Positions 21,917 through 34,352 of a stretch of 64,000 bases of DNA are shown here, piece after piece. This DNA is from Jacaranda mimosifolia (lineage: Eukaryota; Streptophyta; Magnoliopsida; Lamiales; Bignoniaceae). The notes beneath the pieces are model-generated. The model was not told the DNA's origin and ran no database searches. It saw only the letters and a list, made by a program, of their open reading frames with translations. Position 1 is the stretch's first letter. Each line of letters begins with the position of its first letter. The stretch lies in NCBI GenBank assembly GCA_018894105.1, contig CM032131.1, positions 3,126,501-3,190,500 of the forward strand, given 5' to 3'. A program made the translations under genes and the position numbers.

Positions 21917-24900
21917 ATGGATAAAAGTTGGATGGACTTGCTTAGGACAAGTAATGCATACAGAGTTGAAGTTGAAGAATTTCTAAATTTTGCATTCAGA
22001 TCTCAAGAATGATATTGTGTCCTTGTAGAAAATGTAAGAATGGGGTATGTAGAACAACAGAAATTGTGAAAGAACATTTAATTTGTGAAGGTTTCATAAG
22101 GGGTTATACCCAGTGGGTGGCACATGGTGAACTTTAGTTTCCTAGTTCATCTTCATCACATTCGCACAATACCTCTAATGTAGGAGGCATGGATGCGCTA
22201 GATGATATGCAAGGTTTATTAAATGATGCATTTCGGCAGCAAAATGAGGACTTTCTCATATCAAATCTAGGATACTTTGCTAATAAAGGTGCTAATGTTG
22301 GGACTATGAGATTTTATAAATTGATAGAAGATTCTCAACAAGAACTATACCCAGGTTGTAAAAAATTCTCCAAACTTTCCTTTTCTTATAAGAATGCTTC
22401 ATATTAAGTGTCTTTGCAATTAGACCAATAAGTCATTTAACATGATGATTGATTTGTGAACTGTAACATTCCTAGAGGGTGTCCAACTACCAAAATCTTG
22501 GTATGATGCAAGGAAGCTATTAAAAGAATTGGGGATGAATTATGAAAAAATCGATGCTTGTCAAAATGATTGTATGTTATACTGGGGGCCTGATGTGTGG
22601 AGGAATGAATGTAAAACATGTCATCAACCAAGGTGGGTTGATAAAGTAGGAGGTAAAAATGTTCTATTCAAATCTTTGTGGCATTTTCCTCTAAAGCCGA
22701 CATTGCAGTGATTGTTTATGTCATCAAAAGCAGCATCTTTTATGACATGGCATGCTGAAAATTGTCTAGAAGATGGAAATATGAGGCATCCGGCCGACTC
22801 TCCTACTTGGCATACATTTGATTATAAAAATGTTGAATTCCCAAAAGTTCATCACAACATAAGATTGGGGTTGGCTTCAGATGGATTTAATCCATTTAGA
22901 ACTATGAATGTAAATCATAGTAATGGCATGTAGTTCTAATACCATATAACCTACCTCCTTGGATGTGTATGAAGAAACCTCATTTCATGTTATCATTGAT
23001 TATTCTTGGCCCGATTCAACCTGGAAATGATATTGATGTGTATTTACAACATTTGATAAAAGAGTTGAAGGAATTATGTGATGTTGGCATGATAACATAT
23101 GATGCAGCAAAGAAACAAAATTTTATAATGTGGGCTGCATTAATGTGGACCATTAGTGACTTTCCTGCATATGTATACTTGTCTGGTCATAGCACTAAAG
23201 GTTATTTTGCCTGTCCTCTTTTTCATAAAGAGGTATCATCTTTAAGGTTGCATTTTTCTAAAAAGGAATGCTATATAGGCCATCGTCGGTTTTTGCCTTG
23301 CAATCATCCTTATCGAAAGGATTCGAGTTCTTTTGATGGTAAGGAAGAAGTATGAGGTGTTCTTCACTATTAACAGGTTATATGATACTTGATGAGTTGA
23401 AGTTTTGTGATCCCATTCGATTTGGAAAATTGGTAATTCATGATCCATAAATGCCTAATGGTTGGAAAAAACAAAGTATATTTTTTGAGCTACCATATTG
23501 GAAAGATAACTTGGTTCGTCATAATCTTGACGTCATGCATATTGAAAAGAACATATGCGACAGTCTTCTTGGTACTTTATTGGGTTTATCTGGAAAATCA
23601 AAGAATCATTTATGTGTGCATATGGATTTGCAATATATAGGCATTAGGCCAAGTTTTCATCCAAAAGAAGGGGAGTCCAATAAAAGTTTCTTACCTACTG
23701 CCTCATTTACAATGAGTAAGAAAGAAAAAGAGATATTTTTCAAAGTCTTAAAGAACATAAAAATTCTAGATGGATATCATCAAACATATCAAGATGTGTT
23801 AAGCTAAAGATACTCAAAATATTTGGGCTGAAAAGTTTTTATCATCATATCTTGATGCAACAACTACTGCTATTAGCTTTGAGAAAGTTTTGCCAAAATC
23901 AGTGCTATCTCCTCTTATTCGATTGTGTAGATACTTTAGAGAATTGTGTTGTAAAGGCCTTCAACCCGGTTGTTTAATTAAAATGAAAAAAGATAATCCA
24001 GAGATATTATGTCAACTTGAAAGGATTTTTCCTCCTTCATTTTTTGATATTATGGTCCACTTATCTGTTCATTTAGCTTCCAAAGCTAGAATTGCAGACC
24101 CAATTCATTATCATTGGATGTATCCAATTAAATGTACGTATAAGGATTTGTTTACTATTAGTAGTCTACTTTTCTTTTTCAATAATTTCATTTTAATATG
24201 TTCTATCACTCCATAGGCATTTGTCTACCTTAAAATCATACGTTCAAAACAAAAGTCACCCAGAGGGTTCAATTGCATAAGGGTATATATTGGATGAATG
24301 TCTCACATTTTGTTCTATGTATTTATCTGATAATATTGAGACAAGATTTAATCAAATTGGAAGGAACGATTTCATTAATGAAATTCCTAAAGAGAGATTT
24401 GATGTCTTTTCAGTCGGAGGAAGGCCAGTTGGAAAGATAAACACTATGAGATTGAATGATAACACATTATCACAAGCACATAGATATGTGTTGTTCAATT
24501 GCAAGGACATTGAGCAATATGTCAAGTTACCTTAATGCTTTATTAATTTTACTTGACCAGTTGATTTGCCTTATCTATATATTCATATTTGCAGTGAACA
24601 CATGACTATAATTGTCAATGAAAATCCTTCTTCATCAGAGCATGAAATCCATCATATCTATAGTGAAACATTTGCATCTTGGTTCAGATGTCATGTAAGT
24701 TTTTTAAAGGTTTTTATATGTTGAATTGTTTGTTAGAATCTTTTAAGCTAAAAGATTTGTTTGTATTTTATTTTATTTTTGTATTTTTTCTATAGGTTAA
24801 AGGCATGCAATTGGATGACAATGATGTCATTTCTAAGGATTAAAAGTTGTTAGCTAAAGGACCAAACATGATTGGAAAACGACTTAGTGGATTCATAGTT

Positions 24901-25500
24901 AATGGATTCAGATTTCATACAAAAGATCATGAAAAAACCAAAAAAACTCAAAATAGTGGGCTAATGGTAACAGCGTGGACTTCGAGTTTTGCAAGTAGGA
25001 GAGATACTCGTCCTATACTGAGTGAGTTGAATTACTATGGGTTGTAAAGGACATGATTGAGTCAGATTATTTAGATGGACAAAAAGTAGTATTGTTTGAC
25101 TATGATTGGGTTTTGAAAGGTTCGCGATTGAAGTAAGATGAGGAAGGATTTATATTGACAAACTTCACAAATATCATACGTCATAATGAGCCTTACATCC
25201 TTGCTTCTCAAGCAAAACAAGTTTTCTATGTTGAAGACCCAATAGAAAGCAATTGGCAACTTGTGTTGAAAACAATAGCTAAAGATTACTATGATATGGA
25301 AGAAAAGAATGATCCTGACTCAGAACAATGAGCTATAACACAACTATCTAATGAAAATGAAGATGTTGTGTTGGTGAGGGAGGATATTGTTGGAACCAAA
25401 GTTGATATGCCATTATCAAAGATTCAAGAGTTGATATGACAAAAGAAAGAAATAGAGATGTTACAATGGACGAGCGCCGCCACCTAGTATATCATGATCT
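21917..25500 (+). pseudogene. CACTA TNPD / TNP2 transposase, decayed
   Basis: TNPD cuts and joins the element ends in the nucleus. The probable start MDKSWMDLLRTSNAY (ATG 21917) is the usual opening of the transposase-associated domain, followed by the cysteine pattern CPCRKCKNG. Then come YPGCKKFSKLSF, NYEKIDACQNDCMLYW, HPADSPTWHTFD, LASDGFNPF, PPWMCMKKPHFMLSL, GNDIDVYLQHLIKELKEL (the TNP2/Transposase_21 core, about 22200-23150), LDVMHIEKNICDSLLG (about 23535), a DUF4218-like part (23890-24535) and a DUF4216-like part (24850-25230). Probable introns at 24134-24216 and 24695-24795 keep GT..AG ends. Coding pieces fall in all three frames with several stops, so the gene is dead. Confidence 0.9.
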
Positions 25501-27351
25501 TTATTATATTTTGATAAAACTTAGATAGTTCTATTGTTTTTCTCAATTTGTCAATAGTTGTTTGCTAGTTTTCATTTGTTTCAATTTTTGTTTATTTATA
25601 CATTATAAATAAGGTTGTGTTACTTATTACTTTTTTTTTTTTTTTGCAATAGAGAGGACAAGAAGTAGGCATCCAAGTAGTGAAGATAAGTTACATCATG
25701 CTAACCAGTGGGAGGGGGAGGAAGTATAGGTGTATCATTCGTATAGTTCTTCATCTAATGAAATTGGAACAAGTAGGTTTCCATAAGTAAGCATCCCCAT
25801 TCAGCTTAATTAAATGCAGGGGAGTATGTACCTTTTTGTAACTGTTTTTAATTCATGCTTAGTTGAGAGAAAAATAAAAGGTTCTTGAATTTGATTTGTG
25901 CAGTCCTTTTCAGTGGAAAATTACTATCAAAAAGAAATTTCTTCATGCTAGGATGCAAACTGATCTTTGTAAGTTGTATACAACCAAAAAAGTGCTCTTT
26001 TGGTGGGTCCTAATCATCTCTGACATAGGCATCTTACCTTTACCATTTTGTGATACATTTAAATAGAAAAAAATAAGAATCATTAATGTTAATTCCATTT
26101 AGATCAAAGCTACATTTAGTGCAAAGTCACATTTAGCATAAATAATTTTGTATATAGATTAGATATTATCCATCAACAAATGACATATGATCTTTATCCA
26201 CATTGATTTGTATGAAGATTTATCATTTCTACTATTAGAGTGTGTCTAAGAATGCTTTGAAATAAAATAATGGAGCCCGAAATAGAAGATCTCATTCGAC
26301 TAAAATATCCTAGCCTTATAAAAATTATTATTTTTAATATGATCAGTTTTGCCTTTTCCCAAGATTACTGAAAGTAAGGATATAAGACGCCCAACATGTG
26401 GCTATACCTATGATTCATTTGATCATTCAAATATACAATATCTTTGATCCTTTTTTATTTCATCAAAATCAAATTTCTTTCTTGAACCATTACATAAGAA
26501 TAACAACTTGAAATTTTTATATTGTTACTTATAGTATCATTAGCCCATTCCATTGTATAATCATAATGTTGATCTTCTATCATATTCTCAAGCTAATATT
26601 AATGTGATTGCTTGATAAATATTATCTATGATTGAGAAAGTTGGGGTGGATTTAAATGGTCTGAGATTTCATTTTTTGTTTAGATAGTTGTTTTAAGTTG
26701 TTTTTGCAACATGTTTAACTGCTGGTCTTTTCTTCTTTGCACAAAGGTGGTTCGAGATGACAACAATTGATATGGTGAAGTTGGATTGCAAATGGAAGTG
26801 TGCTTGAGGCTTTATTTCACTTCTCCATCTTCAACTATGATATTATTTTGTCTAGCATGTTGGATTATTATGCCAAGTGTTGGACCAAGTACTTTTGGTG
26901 GTAATTTTAGACTGGCATCTTTTGATTAGTGGTCCTTTTTTTTGGATGAATTTGATGTCTCAACATTGACTGGATTCTTTAGACTATGGTTTGAATTGAA
27001 GATGCAATGAATATGGCTTTGATGTTCAAAATGAATTATATTCTCTAGTTGAGAATTTGTTTTGTATATATATGGATGTTGATGAGTTGAAGTAGTTCAT
27101 TTATGTTACCAAAACTTTGGTTGTAGTGAAAAAGTACAGCAGAAAAGCATGCAAAATTTGCATTGCAGTTAAGAATTGGAACAATACATTCCTATTGTTA
27201 CATATTTTTGTGTGGTAATATTTTGTGTAAGAATAAACACTTGTTATTACACTTAAAATATGAGGTAAATGTTTGTATTTTAAAGATGTGTAGCTATATG
27301 TACTTTATATTACAGTTTGACCTGGGGTCAAAGGTTTGCATTGTAAAAATA
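25501..27351 (+). other. CACTA 3' region after the transposase
   Basis: No recognised coding sequence. The segment near 26750-26900 follows a change from random AT-rich sequence to the element's 3' non-coding part. It may hold the end of a spliced transcript, but no terminator signal can be supported. Confidence 0.5.
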
Positions 27352-27931
27352 CTGCCTAGCATTACACTTTAATATGTAACTAATTCTGGTTCTAGTCACA
27401 AATTAGGACATGGGGATTTCTACTTTATGTCATGGTTAGAGCATAACAATATTTAGCATTTACACTTTGAATTGTAACTAAATGTAGTTCTATTGACAAA
27501 TAAAAGTGTGGTGGTTTTGATTTTATGTTACAGTTAGGAAATGTAATATTATATGCCTAGCGTTACACTTCAAAATGTAAGTAATTCTAGTTTTGTTTAC
27601 AAATTAAAATGTGGTGATTTCTCTTTTATGTTACAGTTAGTAAATGTAATTACACAAGTATAGCATGACGATTGGTTCTATAGTTATAAGTTTTTAACCA
27701 ACTTCTCAAAATATTAGATCACATAAAGAAGTGTGGTATTAGATCCAAATCCTTACATTTGCATGTGAAACCGTAGCTTTTATAGACACCACACCTGTAA
27801 GCATGGTGTTAAGCTTAGACCACGGTAAACAATGCCACACTAATGAGAACGGTGGTATATGATTAAGTGTGGCAATAGATCACTTATTGCCACACATTCA
27901 AATGTGGTTATATCCATTTTTTCTTGTAGTG
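27352..27931 (+). repeat. CACTA right subterminal repeats and terminus
   Basis: Three units of about 95-100 bp (about 27352-27450, 27451-27548, 27549-27650) share the words tagc(a/g)ttacactt, aatgtaactaa and atgttacagttag with an aaatgtaa tail. Nearer the end, gtgtggcaatag and ttgccacac form short inverted words, and the element ends tttttcttgtagtg. These mirror the left end's ACACATT and acagtttt words. TNPA-type proteins bind such repeats in En/Spm. Confidence 0.8.
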
Positions 27932-28360
27932 ATGTATTTCATAAGAGATTATTTGCAATTCTCCTTGATTCTAAATTATTGATGGTAAATTCGACTATTA
28001 ATTATATTGATAGTGATCTAAATTTACAAATTTGAATCCTTCGAACTGTGCGAATCAATTTTTTTATTAATTTTAAATCAGTGATGGTGAATTCCTTCAC
28101 TAATTTTTATTTATTTTAAGTTAGTGATGATAAATTGTGTCATTGGCGATTTGTGTATAAATTTGTATTAGATTTTTATTTGAGAAGAAATTTTCATAGG
28201 ATTTAATCACAAATTCGTTACAAGTGTCATCACTGATATATTTTTTCTCTTTTTTAAAGTTCATATGTAATCCATCATGATTCGTCATAATTGTCTTCTA
28301 TCTGTGTTGGAGTTTCATTTGTTAGAAATATTCCATGTAAAATGGTATTTTCTTGTAGTG
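27932..28360 (+). other. Right end of the possible outer CACTA element
   Basis: After the ATG duplication the sequence contains agtgatggtgaattc and agtgatgataaattgtgtca-like words and finishes tggtattttcttgtagtg at 28360. This is a CACTA-type terminus matching the one at 2818. No gene was recognised. Confidence 0.45.
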
Positions 28361-28728
28361 TTAAATTTATTGTACAATTATGGCAAACCACAACTATAGA
28401 TATATTTTTAAAGCAGCATTGTGCAATTATGGTAAACTACACTTTTACACACTTCATGGATTACGAATATTCTTGGAAGAAATTCTAGTTTCCGTTGCAC
28501 TGGTATGTAATTAATTTTTTATTGATAAAAGTTAATTATTTATTTTACAATAGTAGCCATGAATGCAAATTTATACGTTGGATTGAGAAAATATATATAT
28601 ATATATATATATAACAAAGAAATAGAGATTGGGCATCATTATTGAAATTTATGCAAAGAAATGCAAAAATCCAAAGCTTGCAAGCATCGACGAAACTCTA
28701 TAACAATGAAAAACTACCTAACAATATC
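28361..28728. other. Intergenic DNA with an AT dinucleotide run
   Basis: An (AT)n run occupies about 28591-28612. No gene was seen. The 8 bp just before 28729 are ACAATATC, the target duplication of the next element. Confidence 0.6.
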
Positions 28729-29697
28729 TAGGGGTGTAAATGGATATTAAACGGATCGGATATACTGTTTTCATATTCGTATCCATTTAACTTTTTAAAT
28801 ATTCGGATACGGATACGGATTTGATAGATATTTAAAATGATATCCGAATTCGTATCCATCGGATATCGGTCGAATTCAGATACATTCATATTTGATTATA
28901 GTTATTCAGATACATTCATATTTGATTAAACTTATCTGTATTCAAATTACTTTTTTGATATTTATATTCGATGATAATTATTTAAATATCTATCTATGAA
29001 TATCCAAGTACATGAATCTATGAATATATAACAAATACATATTTTAATTAATAGAAGGAAATATACAATTTCATTAAAAAGAAAGCTATCAAACAAAATG
29101 CATAATTTCTAATTAATAATTAACTTTTAAATTGATTATTAGTACTAATTTAATAATAATAATGGTATTTAAGTATATTCATTATAAAGTCAACCAACAA
29201 TAATTATATTAATTAACTTTATTCTTCAATTTTTTTTCTCTATATTATCATAATTTTTTAAATTTATTCTTTTTTCTTTGCAATTCTTCAATTATAGTTT
29301 ATATATATATAATGGTATTTAAGTATATTCATTATAAAGTCAACCAACAATAATTATATTGATTAACTTTACTCCTCAATTTTTTTTCTCTATATTATCA
29401 TAATTTTTTAAATTTATTCTTGTTTCTTTGCAATTCTTCAATTATAGTTTATATATATATGCGGATTATGAGATTTTTATTGAAAAATATAAATAATATA
29501 TTTTTTAATAAATATATATTTGGAGCGGATATTAAATGGATCGGATACGCATTTACCATATATGTATCCATTTATAATAGGATATATATTAATTGAATAC
29601 GAATAATATCCGTTTTAAATGGATGCGAATAAATTTTGTATAACCTAATACGAATGCGAACAGTAAACGAATTTTCGAATATCTATTTACAGCCCTA
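28729..29697. mobile_element. Non-autonomous hAT-like element, 969 bp, 8-bp target duplication
   Basis: The left end reads TAGGGGTGTAAATGGATATT. The reverse complement of the right end reads TAGGGCTGTAAATAGATATT, two differences in 20 bases. ACAATATC flanks it on both sides (28721-28728 and 29698-29705); an 8-bp duplication is typical of hAT transposases. Subterminal ggatacgg, ggatatcgg and cggatccg-like words occur at both ends. It has no coding capacity. Inside, 29161-29460 is a tandem duplication of a 150-bp unit. Confidence 0.85.
29161..29460 (+). repeat. 150-bp tandem duplication inside the hAT-like element
   Basis: Units 29161-29310 and 29311-29460 both start aatggtatttaagtatattc and end in an (AT)5 run. 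They have the same length and differ at about four positions (for example attaattaac against attgattaac), so the duplication is much younger than most repeats in this window. Confidence 0.95.
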
Positions 29698-29705
29698 ACA
29701 ATATC

Positions 29706-32700
29706 AAATGCTAAGCTAATGCTAAAGAACTAAAAATTAAAAGTGAAATTGAGTATAATAGAATATCAATTGGATAAGAATAAGTCGAAAAGAGCTTGTT
29801 ACCCACTCTATGTACTCTTATTTTGTATTTTTTTTTAATCTAAAACTCTTCAAAATTTATATTTTTTGGGATATCGAAAAATCCATTATTTTATGTGTGT
29901 TTGATGGATATAGTTTAAAAAATAATTCCAAAATTATACGCAATGCCATAAAACTTAGAATCTAGCTCTTATAAATGCATGCATGACATAAAAAATAAAA
30001 AACAAAAAAAATAAAACGAATTATAGAAAATAATAAAATAATTAATTAAGAAATTTAATTAATTTAATCTACCTATTGCATAGAGCTAAAAATAGAGCAA
30101 ACTTGAAGAATGCAGACGGATTGATTGAGTTGGGATGAATTCATTCACCACTAAAGCCTCTCGGCAATCCCTCTCTAACTCCAGATTTAATGTGGACCCT
30201 AAAAATAATTTATTACCCAGTCAAAGAAGAATTTCTTATATTTTAGATATTCTCAAATATAAATGAGATTAAATAAAATTATGAAAGCACTCTTCAATTG
30301 ATGCACTCGACAAATTTCCAGGACTCCTTTATATTGGATGTGAAAGCCTGAGAGTTTTTAGTTGTGAGATGGGACAAAAGCTTAAAAAGTAGATTTTTCA
30401 ACCTAAATTTAGCCCACCCAAACGTAGCCCTAGCTGCAGCCTGGCATGTTTCTTCTCCGTTTTGGCCCATCATATCTATCTCATGGATAGTTAAATATCT
30501 TTCAATCAAATGTAATCCAGAGGCTTGTGAAGGACCTTAGGAAAAAATTAATTGTCGCTTTAATGGATCAAAATGAATTATCATAACATGATAATGTTTG
30601 ATTCTCATTTAACAATATTTTATTCAACTAAATAAATTTTGTTGCACTCTAGAATTAATTAAATTATTTACAAGTTCACATAATATTTATAATTTACCTT
30701 TCTATATATGAGATATTGATTAAAAATTAAATTAAACTACTATTAATTTATTTTTCTCATATCTTATCCTAAATTACCCAATTTTCCTTTATTCAAATAT
30801 ATTAAATATACACGTGAAGATCTCATTTTTAATTATATAACTTTTTTGGCCAAAACTTAAGAAAAAAAATGTAAACCTTACAAATGAATTTAGGAAAAAG
30901 AATGCAAATTCCACGTTGAATGTCTTTCTTTTGAGACAATAGTTCAAAATGAACGATTCAAGTGATCAAGTTCAGTGCTCCAGTCTCATTGGGTACACAA
31001 ATATGCTATATTTAGAATCATTATATCTTTGCACATATTTTTATCACCGACTATAGACTCAACTTTCATATGATTTCCGTAATCTAAGTTTTTCTCCATA
31101 GAGCAACACTTCCATTAAGAAAATTGTATGATGGTAATAACATGTCCATCTAATATTGACAAATCATAGAATACATAACTTGCAATAATTCAATTTCATA
31201 AAACAAAATAATATAAATGTATTATACAATTGGGTTTCAGGGCACATATTTCCTAACAAGGTTGTTTTTTTTTTTTTTTTTTTTCTAAACATAATATTAA
31301 TATCCTAATTGAGGAATACTCTAATGGAAACATATTCTAGGGTTTCAAAGTCGTCTTGTTCCTTCTAGAAATTCACAATATCTTTGAGTTCAATCAGCAA
31401 ATTAATCTTTGTGTTTGGGATATTTTTCTGCAATTTGTGCCGATGAATGTCGGTCCGCAAGCTTTGTTTGTGAGTTTTGTTTTCTTCTCAAAAATATCAA
31501 ATTTATAAGGCTAAATTTATCATAACAGAAAAATGCCAGGTGCCACAAGTTTTTTTTTTAATTTTTTATTAAGTACTTATTTTATGGGGGATATATTAGT
31601 AAGTTAGCATGTAATATCAATATTGTAGGTTAGTTCATTTACGATAGGAGAATTCTGGGTTTTCTTGAAAGTTTTTTTAGCATAAAGGGATTTTGGATAC
31701 AACCCTCATAATATAAGAGGACAAGATAAATTTAACCTTTTAATTTATTTTTGAATCCCATTATTTTGTCTATGTCACTTTAATCAAATAATGTTGTTAT
31801 GAAAGACTAATATTTAACTTGTTATGAGTCCCATCATTTTGTAAGAACGAAGAAGTTATCAGTGGTTTGTAATTCTTTTTAGAGTACGAAAAATGAATCC
31901 TACTTATATGATAAAATAGATATATCTGATTTGAAAATAACGATACAAATATAAAAATAAAAGATATTAAAACACTTTAAAAATTTTAAATAATTGAAAA
32001 GGCCAATGAATAGGAAACCAATCGACCGTGTTTCCAATTCCTCGTGATAGGACCCTCACCATTTCACTTATGTTTGAGATCACTTTAAATAAGCACAATT
32101 TGACGTAATGATTATGAATTAATGACATTAAAATTATCCCAAAAATAAGATAAATGCCTTCTTACATAAAAACAATTTCTACACTTTCTAACGATCGAAC
32201 TTATAAAACTATTACTAAATCTTTCAGACACTTGACTTCTTAATGAAACTTTACATAATTGCAACCATGTCCATGTCCATGTCCATGTCCATGTCCATGG
32301 CCATATATACGTATTATCAAGAGTAAATGGAAAATTGTCAACATAGCCATGGAAATATAATACTTTGGAATAAAATTTCGCATGACTTGTGACACCGCCC
32401 CATGATAAAATAATAGTAATCATGATGATGTGACAGACTCACTTTAACTATACATTTTATTCTACTCAAATTCCATCAGATAAAAATTTTTTAAAATATT
32501 TTTGTGAATGATTGGTGAAATGTTACGTGAAAGATGCATGGGAAACTTCTCATGAATTACTTCTCCACTTGTCACTATGTTAAACAATATGAAAAAAGTA
32601 AAGTTAATCAACTCGGCTAATGATGGCAATTAATTTAGAGATGCAAATCACCAGCGTTATAGAAAAAGTGAAGTAGAAAGTATGAAATCAAACAAGATTA

Positions 32701-33873
32701 GTCGGCTGTGCATTCAAATAAATTAATAATAAACCATAATATTTGCTCTTTTTTTCAATACCACTTGCCATTTTTCCAATTCTCAGATTAAAAAAATAAA
32801 AAAAATAAATTCGTGAGCACGTGCTCTTTTGCTCGAGTTGTCGGTTCAATGACATTCAATTAATTAAGCTTTTTTAATTTGTGATGGAAAATTAATAGGA
32901 AGAAGAAAGTGACTGGTGCAGCCACACCGTCAGCTTCCCATGGGACTTTTTGTTGCCGCCATAAAATATTTAATTGAGTAGTAATTAATTACTGTTTAAA
33001 AAGAACTTGTTATTATAGCTTTTAATTAGATGGACTCATATATTATAGAAGTAATAATTGATTAAGGGACTATCACGGGTGAAATTAGAAATTTAATTCC
33101 AGAATTGAGATAGATATTTTAAATTACATATAATTCGAAAATAAGAAGTGGATAAGCTATTTGAATTTCTTTTACCTTACATGTAAAAGTTTGGGTTACA
33201 AAGAAGTGGGGTGGGGTAACTACTAAATTGAGTCCCTCTACTCGATTTGTCCTTGGACTTATATGATGGCAAATAAATTAGGGATTGGTATATCCCACTT
33301 ATAATTATACATGTAAAATTATAATAAAAGAATAAATGTGATTTGATGGGATGGACCATTGAGCCCACTTCATTGGTTACTGAGCTTAATGGGCTTGGTC
33401 TACTAAAAACTCAACAATATCAATATTCCTAGCCAAGAAAGGGCATTGGATTACGTACTCATTAACTTTGGGCATTCTTTTTAAGCAAGTGCATTCCTAG
33501 ATCATAAATTTACAATTCCATAATTCGCAGATGGTCCTCAGATCCTATTATGTGCAACATCATGCATAAAACTTGATTTAGAGTAGTCCACCACATCTGA
33601 TTCAAGATTATTCTATATATGGCCTAGTAGGCTATTCTTTTTTACGAGGTCGTTGAACTTGGCATCTCATCCAAAACCAAATTAGAATTAAGGCAGTTTA
33701 AGTCTCCAGCAAAAACACAAATTGTAATGTCAAAAATACGAACCGTATATATTTGCCAAAAAATTTAAATATAAAAAAAGTCAAAAGTCAAAACTTTATA
33801 AGATATCAATGAAAATATCATTTACTCTATAGCTGAGAATGGGCGGAAGGATATATTTGATATATATTAAGAA
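29706..33873. other. AT-rich intergenic DNA, no gene recognised
   Basis: About 4.2 kb. It holds a poly-T tract near 31262-31283, a (CCATGT)6-like hexamer repeat at 32265-32300 and a CACGTG core near 32819. Open frames of 71, 103, 63 and 64 codons show no family resemblance; the 103-codon one owes its Trp-Thr run to the hexamer repeat. No promoter or RNA gene can be supported. Confidence 0.5.
32265..32300 (+). repeat. Hexanucleotide microsatellite (CCATGT)n
   Basis: Six consecutive units, the last changed to CCATGG. Confidence 0.95.
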
Positions 33874-34352
33874 TGTTATGAAAAACAACAAATTTGCATA
33901 TATAATCGCACAAAAAAAAAAAGAGCAAAAAAGAAATTTGACACAAGAATTTAACGTGGTTTGGCTAGAGATACCTATGTCCATGGGCAAGCTAGAGAGT
34001 AAGTATCCACTATGAATAAAAAAGAGTATATAGAATGATATCCCTTACAAAACCCTTAATCCTCTTGTGTTTTCCCCAAAACTCATTAGCACTAATAAGC
34101 CCAAAATAAAGCTTCTACTATGAAGAAAAAATAAAATGTACAGATTGATGTCCATTACAAAATCTTCAATCTCCTAATGGTTTCCCTAATATTCACTACG
34201 CTAAACAGGACCAAAGCTGTAGAATATTTCAACTAGTCCATACTAATTGGGCTTGGGGCAAAACATAGACCTCCAGTCTTTTATTTAATTCAAGTTGCAA
34301 CACTGGCTTCTTAGGTTAGGTCATAACTTAGGTCCACCAAATTCATACATCA
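33874..34352 (-). repeat. Left (3') LTR of the split Copia element
   Basis: The plus strand starts TGTTATGAAAAACAACAAAT and probably ends cataca(t)ca near 34352. The right boundary is uncertain because the purine tract TGGAGGGGA (minus, about 34375-34383) lies about 20 bp away rather than adjacent. An internal block of about 100 bp is duplicated (tccactatgaataaaaaaga.. near 34008 and tctactatgaagaaaaaata near 34115). Confidence 0.7.

Larger units (their letters stand above)
9690..27931 (+). mobile_element. CACTA (En/Spm) transposon, 18.2 kb, ATG target duplication
   Basis: The left end reads CACTACAAAAAAAGGGGATA. The reverse complement of the right end reads CACTACAAGAAAAAATGGAT. Both then run into related subterminal sequence with repeated ACACATT or CCACACTT-like words. 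The 3 bp outside each end are ATG (9687-9689 and 27932-27934), the 3-bp duplication expected of CACTA transposase. The plus strand carries a decayed TNPD/TNP2 transposase (21917-25500), a likely captured gene exon (10783-10828), tandem tRNA-like units (20684-21290) and a large permuted Copia insertion (about 12054-19818) with duplicated flanks. Without that insertion and its duplicated flank the element would be about 10.2 kb. The transposase is broken, so the copy is not self-sufficient. Confidence 0.9.

Noticed and set aside
32112..32423. 103-codon minus ORF with a Trp-Thr repeat
   Set aside because: The Trp-Thr run comes from the CCATGT hexamer repeat; the flanking residues match no family and there is no start context or neighbour gene.
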